The notes under the pieces are model-generated. The model had not been told where the DNA came from. It saw nothing but the letters and a program-made list of their open reading frames with translations, and made no database searches. Of a stretch of DNA of 64,000 nucleotides, positions 25,701 to 33,484 are shown piece after piece. Origin of the DNA: Rhea pennata. Its lineage: Eukaryota; Chordata; Aves; Rheiformes; Rheidae. Every line of letters starts with the position of its first letter. The first letter of the stretch is position 1. A program made the translations under genes and the position numbers. Location: assembly GCF_028389875.1 (NCBI RefSeq), contig NC_084673.1:17645501-17709500 (forward strand), in the 5' to 3' direction.

Positions 25701-26849
25701 CAGCACTAAAAGACATCACACCTTGGTGCCAGTTCAGACAGTCTCGAGCGCATAAATTCATTCCTTGCTATGTTTCAGCTCTTGCATAATGCATTAATGC
25801 ATTATTTTGCATCATTTTAAATGGCAAAAATATTGTGCTTTTATAGTTTGACAAGCACAACCCGTATTGAGTTCTCTTCTATCATATATGTTACTGATGC
25901 CAGAATGGTTAAAGAAAGTCAACATACAATGCTCAACATCATTTTAAACTTTATTTCTCTCCGGATTAACTCATCACTGATGTAAAATATTTATAGGATT
26001 ACAAATACACACATACATATGTATATTTAGGATGGCCAAAACTTGATACAACATGTACCTTCCCCTGTCTGATAAGCAACTGGTAATTCAGCTGCGGCAC
26101 AACACTATTTGCAATATAGGCGGTGATTTAGGTTGAAGGCGTCTGAATGCTAACCTTTATTTCTTTTGTGAAGGTCTTGTTCTTTGTTTGGATGCAATCA
26201 GCCTATTAATTCGTAATTAACTTTCGGTTTGCACATTAACAAACACTGATTTACACACAGTAAGTAATTGCTGAACAGGCTTCACTCTTTGGCTGTTGTT
26301 ATAATAGAGGAATTTGCAGCGTTCTGGAAGACAAGACTGATTTCTGGTGTTTTTTGGGTCTGTGAGAAGAAGTGATTCACATCATTAATGCAGATTTAAA
26401 AATGAAACAAATTGTTGTCAGCCGCGTTGTCCCTGGGGCCGGCGCCGTCCGCCCCGCCGTGACGCCTGGGCCTTGCGGCTTTGCAGACAGCGCCTGGCGT
26501 GCACCGGCGGCTCTTCCGCAAGGTGCACAACCTGCTCACGGCCTTCCAGAAGCCTGACCAGGGCATCGTGACGCCCCTGCGGCACCCCGTGGTCACCGAG
26601 GGCAAGGCCAAGCCCCCGGCAGGTACGCGCTCCGCTGAACCGCCCCGGTGCTTTGCCGCGGGCTGACCAGCGCCGATGCCGCCCGAGCCCTGCTAGCGCC
26701 AGCAGCGGGCCGCTCTTGGCCTGCGCGCTGCAGCGGGGTTGCCCCCGCCGCCAGCGGGGCCCCGCGTGCCGATGTCGGCCCTGCAGGTCTCTGTGATTGC
26801 TTCCCCAGGGAGGAAGGAAGGCCATGACTTCTGCCCACAGCCGTCATGA
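13660..26849 (+). CDS. SH2D1A: SH2D1A (SAP) adaptor, spliced gene, four coding exons
   Basis: This encodes a single-SH2-domain adaptor that binds tyrosine motifs in the cytoplasmic tails of SLAM-family receptors and recruits the kinase FYN in T and NK cells. Coding exons are 13660-13796, 25503-25566, 26487-26622 and 26809-26849. They are 137, 64, 136 and 41 nt long and join to 125 residues plus stop; human SAP has 128. The first two lengths equal the human exons as I recall them. All introns are GT-AG and the phases agree. Arg32 in SYLLRDSES (residues 28-36) is the phosphotyrosine-binding FLVR arginine. Thr53 lies in the YVYTYRV strand (50-56). Arg78 in RRLFRK is the residue that contacts the FYN SH3 domain. 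The tail after residue 112 is short and diverged. Its neighbour TENM1 in convergent orientation separates it from the paralogue SH2D1B. UTR limits are unresolved. Confidence 0.93.
16915..17260. other. Unassigned block with conserved look inside SH2D1A intron 1
   Basis: This stretch stands out from its AT-rich surroundings. It includes CTATTTATGG (MEF2-like) at about 17,168 and balanced base composition. Its edges are abrupt and there is no coding frame of interest. It could be an intronic enhancer, but the sequence alone does not show that. Confidence 0.2.
20221..20239 (+). repeat. Poly(A) tract, 19 nt
   Basis: A pure A run followed by GAAAGAAAATG. No processed pseudogene was recognised upstream. 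Confidence 0.85.
20559..20602. repeat. Four tandem 11-bp units built on GAGATCTC
   Basis: The units CTCTCTGCGAT, CTCTCTGAGAT, CTCGCTGAGAT and CTCTCTGAGAT follow one another exactly, then decay into CTCAGTC. Each junction makes the 8-bp palindrome GAGATCTC, so the array is also self-complementary. Confidence 0.9.
21919..21934. repeat. 16-bp perfect palindrome ATTTGCAATTGCAAAT
   Basis: Two TTGCAA cores are arranged as a perfect inverted repeat without spacer. TTGCAA is C/EBP-like and ATTTGCA is octamer-like. It lies in SH2D1A intron 1, and function is unknown. Confidence 0.8.
25503..25566 (+). CDS. SH2D1A: SH2D1A coding exon 2
   Basis: The acceptor TTTTTTCACAG precedes it and GTGGGC follows. 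Its 64 nt equal the human exon. It completes Leu46 (CT|G) and encodes [21 protein letters not shown], residues 47-67: strands C and D of the SH2 fold with Thr53. Human SAP has Tyr47-His48 where this copy has His47-Gln48. Confidence 0.95.
25567..26486 (+). other. SH2D1A intron 2, 920 bp
   Basis: A GT-AG intron that begins AT-rich and turns GC-rich over its last 70 bases. It contains the 20-bp palindrome at 25,786. No other feature was seen. Confidence 0.85.
25786..25805. repeat. 20-bp perfect palindrome with ATGCATTA cores
   Basis: ATAATGCATTAATGCATTAT is its own reverse complement. It carries two ATGCAT palindromes around TTAA, 220 bp after exon 2. ATGCAT pairs resemble POU-factor dimer sites, which is inference only. 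Confidence 0.85.
26487..26622 (+). CDS. SH2D1A: SH2D1A coding exon 3 (FYN-binding part of SH2)
   Basis: The acceptor TTTGCAG precedes it and GTACGC follows. It starts with Thr68 in [12 protein letters not shown] and continues through [14 protein letters not shown], the most conserved C-terminal stretch of the SAP SH2 domain. Arg78, needed for FYN recruitment in mammals, is kept. It ends one base into a Gly codon. GC at third positions is 41 of 45 codons, against 12 of 21 in exon 2. Confidence 0.94.
26623..26808 (+). other. SH2D1A intron 3, 186 bp
   Basis: A very GC-rich intron running from GTACGC to CTTCCCCAG. It is much shorter than the other two. An alternative acceptor at about 26,785 (CCCTGCAG) would give a different 13-residue tail ([13 protein letters not shown]), so two tails are possible; the 26,809 acceptor fits the family better. 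Confidence 0.7.
26809..26849 (+). CDS. SH2D1A: SH2D1A coding exon 4 (divergent C-terminal tail)
   Basis: The acceptor TTGCTTCCCCAG gives the in-phase end [13 protein letters not shown] and a TGA at 26847. This lines up with the human ending GIREDPDVCLKAP without gaps, with Gly, Glu, Asp and Cys identical and Arg/Lys conserved. The tail has no catalytic role. It was chosen by phase, splice site and alignment from memory, so it is less certain than exons 1-3. Confidence 0.75.
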
Positions 26850-28496
26850 AGATGTCCCCCCGGCCCCGGCTGGGTCCGGCGCACTCCCTCCCGCCTCGCC
26901 TCCCTGCTCCGGAACAGAACCATTCGTCTGATCGTTAATACAACTCCATGAGTTTTCTTGTAACATTTGCAGAAATGTGTGTGTAATAGAATTCCTAGCT
27001 AAAACATTACAAGTTTTAGATTTCGAAAAGTTTAAGTTTTGATACGTTTTGAATTTAGGTTTGCTGGGGTTTTTTTTTTTTTGTTTGTTTGTTTGTTTTT
27101 TGTTTGTTTTTAAGAGAGAAGATATAAAATAATGTCAGTCGCTAAGTAGTGTAATGTCTTTTTCTTTCTCCCCCCGCCCTGGTACTCCCAAGTACAGCTG
27201 TTTGCCCCTTCAAGATCAGCTCCTGTTTTCCACACGACGTGACCCCCCCAGGCTCTGGTCGTGGCTGCAGCTCCCGCAGCGCTGGGCCAGGCCCCTTGCT
27301 GTCCGCAGAGACGCGGTGGTGGCCGGGATGGCGTCCCCGCCTCGGCTGGGCTGTGCGCGGGCCCTCGTCGGGGCTGCTCCGGGAGAGGAGCCTCGGGACA
27401 CCGCGGCCTTGCCGCACGGGGCTCTCCTGCCGGCACGGCCTGCGGGTGCACCGCGCTCGGGAGCTTTAGCAACATGCTGAGTGAGTCCCTGGGAGAGATC
27501 AGTGAAGTGGGAACATTGCTTGTGTTAGATACTCTTCATACGTCAAAACAAACCCTCCCCGTATATGATTTTAAAAGTATTTTGCACGCCTTTTGCTCTG
27601 CTTTGCTGCACCCAGCTGTTATGTTCTGCTCCTGGTGCAAAGCGCCTGGGTGGCCACGCTCTAGGCAGCCCCGCGCCCGGCAAAGCCCCCGCCTCGGCCT
27701 CACCGCTGGCCTCCCCGACCCATCGCCGTGGGAAAGCGGCCGGTGGGCAGCGCTGCTGCGCCCTTGTCACCGTTGTCGGTCCTCGCTCTAGTTTCCTCCA
27801 GATTAAGGTCAGCTCCCACTGGTGTGGTCGCCCCCACCCACCGCCCCCCAGGACTCCCGGCACATCTGAGCTCGTGCAGCCTTGGTGCGCGTCAGGCTGC
27901 GCCTCCTTGGACCGAGGGGCTCATCTCACCCGCGCTCCACAGCCCGGTCGCTGAAGCCCGCCTTGCCGGCAGCCTTCCGCCTCCCCCTCCCCACGGCAAA
28001 CGCCGGGCGGTTTGAGTCCTCCTCGCAAGCGTGTTTTGGATGTGTGCAATCGTTCACCACCATCTGCCCGGGGCAGGCCAGGAAGTAGGATCTCCCGACC
28101 GTGCGCGTGCTTCAGCTCCTCTGTTCAGCCCCTGCCGCCGCCACCGCTGCGCCCGCTCGCTTCTTGGAAGCGTGCTGACGTTTACCAGAATTTTTCTCTC
28201 TCTCTCTCTTTCACACACATTTTTCTGATGAACTACAGTCACCTGGGCATGGAACTAGGTTGTGATTTCACAGGCTGCGCTATGAGAACTAAATGCACGA
28301 ACCTTTGGTGAATCAGAAGTAAGATTAGATATTGCTGACACCCTCCACCCCCAAATTTTTGCGTCAACCTGTACTGTTTGAAGCCTGGAGGAGGAAGTGC
28401 CTCGCTGGCTGGATGGAGGTACTTTGTCTTTCTAATGGCAGAACCAGAATATCCCGCGTACAACAAAGACGACGTCACGTGCGATCAGTTTGCACC
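26850..28496 (+). other. SH2D1A 3' flank: CpG-rich DNA between the convergent genes
   Basis: The SH2D1A 3' UTR must start here, but no AATAAA is visible on the plus strand; TATAAA at about 27,123 followed by a T-rich stretch is the only weak poly(A) candidate. CpG density is high over 27,180-28,170, giving many overlapping open frames on both strands, none recognisable. A TTTG-rich simple repeat sits at 27,069-27,113 and a CT repeat at about 28,195-28,210. Confidence 0.5.
27069..27113 (+). repeat. T tract with GTTT repeats
   Basis: A run of T followed by five GTTTG-type units, in the 3' flank of SH2D1A. Confidence 0.85.
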
Positions 28497-28502
28497 TTTA
28501 TT
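28497..28502 (-). terminator. Candidate distal TENM1 poly(A) signal AATAAA
   Basis: TTTATT on the plus strand reads AATAAA on the TENM1 strand, 4.2 kb after the stop codon. About 25-35 nt beyond it the TENM1 strand reads CGTCTTTGTTGT, a GT-rich downstream element. Other AATAAA copies on this strand (29021 and about 30143) could be used as earlier sites. Confidence 0.45.
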
Positions 28503-29535
28503 TTTTAAAAATGAAATAGTCAAAGTACTTTCTTTTTCAAATATCGACACATAATATATTAACTTTCAATATTTACAGCGTGTTGCTGGGATGTTCTTGT
28601 AGAAAATGCATGCTTCTGGTCTGAAAGCCAGAGCAAAATGCATCAGACCATTTCACTGCAGCCATATAACATAAACCTGTACAGTATCCAGTCACTACTC
28701 AGCACAGGAGTTAGAGCAGGAATAAAAAAATTGGAACCTATTGTTTCCTAGCAACGAGGCTGAGGCCACCGTAACACGATTTCTGTACGATCCGAACCTC
28801 TAACCGATGGTAGGCAGAAACTGAAGATCTTGGCATACATTGTAAACATTTCCACTTCTCATGGGAGCGCTAGAAAGGAACGTCGCTCTGACGTATAGCG
28901 TAAGCTATGCTTCTCTTTCGCTTCTATTGACACTTTTGCCAGAAGAGTATGAAGACTTTAATGTTTTATCATGGTTCGTACAAGAAAATACTGTCGAGGA
29001 CACAATCTGATATACTAACATTTATTAAGAGGCTAAAGTCCACCACAAGATCTAAGGAAAAATTGGTAATGGTCAAACACGTTTCCTTAGACAAAGAATG
29101 GCCGATGACAAACGCCCGGACAAATCCGCAGTGAGAAGTTGAGCTCTACCGGCATCAGTTGCTGTTGAGAAGTGATTCTTCTTACAGCCAGGATGCTTCC
29201 GACCGGGAAATGCTTTGCATCGAGGACAGGTTCAAACAACAGTCAGCATGTGCCGGGGAGAAGCCCTCGGGGCTGCCCACGGCCGGCGGCCGGACGCCGA
29301 CCCCCGAGCTCCTCCGCCGGAGCCTCCCGCCCCTGCAAGCGCCGCGGGAAGCTGCCGCTCGGGCTCCGCGCGCCCGCCCGAGCGCAGGGCTGGCGAGAAC
29401 AAAACTGCCCGAGGCGCGTGAACGCCTCGCGAAAGAAGGAGAGGCCGCCTCTAACTAGCGTACAGCTGAGAGGACGCTGAAGATCTCAAACTAAACAGCT
29501 AGAATGTGTATACCGAGTTGCACATTGACCAGTTC

Positions 29536-29588
29536 ATATATATTTATTTGGCTATGTTCTACATATATATATCTATATATATATTTAT
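29536..29588. repeat. AT/TATA-rich low-complexity stretch
   Basis: Alternating TATATAT runs interrupted by short unique sequence, within the putative TENM1 3' UTR. Confidence 0.85.
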
Positions 29589-30202
29589 ACCTTTGAAATG
29601 CTCTAGATTTGCTAAATAAATAGGAAAGTAAAGGAAATGTTACTTATATGCACTATTTGTTTGGCTGTCATAAAAAATATAAGGTGTCTTCTCATGGTAG
29701 GTACTTTGCTACAGGATAGTGTGCAATAGTGTTTTTATATTTAAATTGTGTTTTTCCACTTTCAGAACCTTGTTCACAGTGCAGAATGCTAGCATCAAAT
29801 TATCTAATTGACAAAAAGTTTTCCATGCCATTAGTAGTCTTTCTGTTTTTTTTTCTCATTTGGGTCTCTAAGCTATAGTGCAAAATTAAAAAAAGAAAGA
29901 AAAATACAAAAACAACACTAAAAAAATGGCCTAACTACCAGATAATAAATTAATTAAAAAAAGGAGACTGAACTATTCCCTTCCTCCATCTGAGGCTGTT
30001 CATGAACAAGATGGTCCAAAGCTATTTGTTTGCTACAGTTCTCATCAATCACTACTGGCTGGCCCATGTGTAGATGCACCATCAGTCTCCAGTGCTCTTG
30101 TATTAATTGTTCGTTTCTTTAGCATTGTTATCACAAACTGCCATTTATTTTTAGTTTTCTAAATTCCTGAAACTGTTATAAACTGTTATATAACAACAGC
30201 TT

Positions 30203-30204
<2 letters not shown>

Positions 30205-30236
<32 letters not shown>
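30205..30236 (+). repeat. Poly(T) tract, 32 nt (poly(A) on the TENM1 strand)
   Basis: An uninterrupted T run preceded by TTCC and followed by GTAGTAGGG. In the TENM1 transcript it would be an internal A32 stretch, which can mis-prime oligo(dT) cDNA. Confidence 0.95.
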
Positions 30237-30237
<1 letters not shown>

Positions 30238-32725
30238 TAGTAGGGTCACGTAATGCCATGTGATTCTTTATGCATCAATATTCTTGTAAGAAATATGATT
30301 CAAAATGTACCTTAGAATGTCTACTCAGGAACTGGGAAATGCCAAATCTACTTTCAGAGACAAACCTGGAATACATGTCACTCTTTGATCTTTTGGCATA
30401 ATATGAGAACAACAATAATCAAGGCAGTATTAAAAAACACAGCTGTAGGTAATACAAAGTGCATTTCCTGCATATAATACAAATATAACTTTAAGAAACT
30501 AAAGGCACAAGCTAACTAAATATGTATTACATACTAGAAATGCACAGTTCAAGGTAATTCTAAGAGCTTCAAATATTTGTTTATAATGGATATTTAAAGC
30601 AGTTTGAAAATGATACTTCATTAGTGAATTGCAAAAAAGTATAATTGCTTGAAATATAAGTAAAATAGACTCTAATATTGACATCTTGGATCAGTGATAA
30701 AATACATCATCACATTTATGAATGCACTCTCTATATACAGTTCATAAATTATTCTTCCATTGATTAAAAGCATATTAGAAGCTCAAGGACTTTGAAGGTC
30801 CATTTTTAGGCTGGTGTGGAGGTATTCAAATTCTCCATGATTTTATGGAAAATTACGCAAATCAGAGCTATCAAATGTGGATGTTGCCAGCTCCAAATTC
30901 TGTACATTAGTTAATGATGAGCCTGATCCAAAAACGCACGTGCAGATTTCAGCCCAAATTCCCCGCCGGGTCGCGGAGCAGAGGGGGCCCGACCGTGCAG
31001 AGCAGCCGCGAGGCTCTAAGGAGGTGCTCGTGGCGTGAGGCCGAGACCCGAGGCCACACCTGATGGGTGGGCATCCGCTCTGACAGTCCAGTTCAGGCTC
31101 ATCTCTAACTTTGGTACAGTCTGCTCCACTTGCCCAAAAAACAAGGGAAGAAAGAAAGAAGAGCGGAAAGAAATATGAAGAAAGACAAAGAAAGCACTTT
31201 GTTGGCTTCGGTAAATATGAGCAGAAATTGTTTCAATATATTTGCTATGTCTGTTTTGAAAGAAATGTGCAATAACATCACTGTTACGGATACACAGGCT
31301 CTATAACAAGACTTCTAGCTCCCTCCAAAAGTCAGTAAAGGAAATCCGTTTACCCATCCCACCCTCCATGTGCCTTCACCCCCCCCCCAAGATAATCAGG
31401 TCTTTTAAAAATGACAAGCTAAAAAAAGGATCTTCTACTCTGCTATGAAATAACTGTGCCAGCAGCGCATGATACCTTGGGAAATAAAAATTTCTGCCCA
31501 TGCAATATAATGCTTTTCTGTACGCTCTAGATATTGAGCTGGAAAGTAAAGAGTCATCTCCAAAATGTTCTACGTTTATCAACATATTTACTATCCACAC
31601 TTAGGTTCATCAACTCCCAACCCACCAATCTTCTTCAGACTCAAAAAAATGAGTATTACAACAGGATTACTAAACCGAGATGAAAACAACATGAGGCCTA
31701 AAACCAACACTGTGATTTACAAATGATCTAGGAAGAGTCCTGGTCCAACGGATACAGGGTGAACCGGGCCTGTAGCACTTGCTTTTGAATTGCCACTGGC
31801 ACCGCACCAACCCTCCCAGCTGGGCGACAAACGCTGTCCCAAAAGCACCGAGTTAAAGCCCAATCCAGAGAGACTGGAGAGACTCCTTCAGCGCTGGCAA
31901 AGAACTTCCTTGTCCACCTCCAACCTTTGGCAGGACCTCGGCAGCGCCTCGCGACACTGCACCCCTCGGCCAGGGCGCTCTGCAGCTACACTGGCGTTGG
32001 CGGTCTCCAGCATAACCCTGGCCCCATGGAAGACCTCGGAGAGAGAGGCCACCACGTGCAAAACCAGACACAACGTGGCATTCGTCACTGGGTGAATGAG
32101 AGGTGGCTATGGAGCAAAGGTAAGCGTCGGGGGGGACGGCCTTTACGTAATTTCCAGGTTTGGAAATCTCTGACATGTAGCTGTGAAGAACGACGTGTGC
32201 TGGGTTGGTGAGCAACCAAGAAGTTACTGCACCTGGTCTGGTTTTCGCATGCCACCCCCGAATCTTTGGGACACCCCACTGGAATAAAAGCTCCCCCAGG
32301 AAAGAGGGGTTGCAGACTCAGGCTCTATAACCTTTTAAATAACTGGTGAATTAAAATCAACAACAAAAGAGACGCGTTTCTTTAGAAGGCAGCAGGGCGC
32401 CCTGCATTCCTGGGCACCCTGCGCGGCGGTGCAGGACAGCCGCAGCGGCACGCCACGCGGGCCGCACCGCCGGGCTGCTCACGCTCCGCCTCGGAAACGT
32501 TTGAATACTGCCACACGAGAACTAAAAATCTCCACTGTCATCTCTCCAAGAGTTAAGCGAACAATATTAAAATACCATCTTCTGTCACATTTAAAGGCAG
32601 TTGGATATGTTTTTTCCTCTATATTTATATATACAGAGTTCTGATCTAGAAAAACCAATACAATAAACCATTTTACGTTTAAAAACAGGCAGTCTTTGGT
32701 GACGCAAAGGCAGAGATTTTCTTTG

Positions 32726-33484
32726 TTACCTTCTGCCTATTTCACTCTGTCTCATAAAGTGAATATTATTGGCACTGTCAGAAAGTTCTAGATACTGCTC
32801 CACAGATAAAACAAAATATCCATCGTAGCCTTGTACCCGCCCAGTGCTTAAAAGCTGCTGTTTCTCTCCATCTGTCCATGCCCTGATCCCTTCTTCCCCT
32901 TCCTGCAGCCGTCTCTGTTCCTTAGTCCAGGCCTGAGCAACTGCTCTCTGCCTGGCTATTTCTAAGACATGGTTCTTTTCTTCTTCTATGGTTGTTCCAT
33001 ACCGAACATTAAAGCACAGTGCGCCGTGCTGCAGCTGGATATCAGCAAACCGTCTAGTCCTTCCATTTATCACAGAAGTCATCTGGGACACAGTGACGTT
33101 GACACCATTCTCCAGAATGCGTCGTCCGCCAGTGTTGCCAATGAGTGCCAAATCTTCTTCTAAAGACCCCAGCTTGATAAAGTAATGGGTGTCGCGGCCC
33201 TCTATGGTGAAGTGCAAGTTCTCCAGATAGTGAGCGTTGTTGAGGATGGCAGCAATGCGCCGGCTGTCCTCGTTAGCCACACCTATTATGTCCGCTGTCA
33301 CTATACCATCCTTGATAGCAAATTTGATGCCTTTGCCAAAAACTGAAGGAATAGCTGCAAATCTGGCTTGCTTCACTCCTTCGTTGCACTTGCCATCACT
33401 ATACCTGGGTGTCATAGGAAGCTGATCTAAAGATATGAAGTTCCGGAGTTGCTTTTGTAGCTCACACTGAATACCAAGGATAGT
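32726..33484 (-). CDS. TENM1: TENM1 terminal coding exon (C-terminal domain and TCAP)
   Basis: It starts after TTTTCCAG with [16 protein letters not shown] and runs 252 residues to TAA at 32728-32726. It contains [20 protein letters not shown], then [17 protein letters not shown] and [13 protein letters not shown]. This is the part of the fold that is homologous to the GHH-type domain of bacterial polymorphic toxins. It ends in the TCAP peptide. Sequence conservation is very high, suggesting strong constraint; no nuclease activity is claimed. Confidence 0.97.
   Translation of the reverse strand, partial: TILGIQCELQKQLRNFISLDQLPMTPRYSDGKCNEGVKQARFAAIPSVFGKGIKFAIKDGIVTADIIGVANEDSRRIAAILNNAHYLENLHFTIEGRDTHYFIKLGSLEEDLALIGNTGGRRILENGVNVTVSQMTSVINGRTRRFADIQLQHGALCFNVRYGTTIEEEKNHVLEIARQRAVAQAWTKEQRRLQEGEEGIRAWTDGEKQQLLSTGRVQGYDGYFVLSVEQYLELSDSANNIHFMRQSEIGRR

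Larger units (their letters stand above)
28503..32725 (-). other. TENM1: Putative TENM1 3' UTR, about 4.2 kb
   Basis: No coding exon was recognised between the TENM1 stop and the distal poly(A) signal. A 3' UTR of several kb is normal for teneurin-1. It is mostly AT-rich, with a T32 tract at 30205-30236, an alternating AT stretch at 29536-29588, and three GC-rich islands (29,230-29,460, 30,960-31,070 and 32,395-32,510). Short frames such as the minus-strand one at 31853-32215 have no family resemblance. The extent is inferred, since no transcript evidence is available. Confidence 0.5.

Noticed and set aside
27154-27791. Plus-strand frames of 76-176 codons after SH2D1A
   Set aside because: They are produced by CpG-rich composition, with competing frames on both strands and no recognisable domain.
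28943-29010. Alternative SH2D1A last exon with good acceptor, encoding a 22-residue acidic tail beginning EEYEDF
   Set aside because: It is in phase and has a decent pyrimidine tract, but the tail does not align with any SAP ending I know, and it sits in the putative TENM1 3' UTR. The exon at 26,809 aligns with the human tail.
31853-32215. 120-codon minus frame in the TENM1 3' UTR
   Set aside because: It lies downstream of the TENM1 stop and has no homology or splice sites. It is best explained as chance in a GC-richer part of the UTR.
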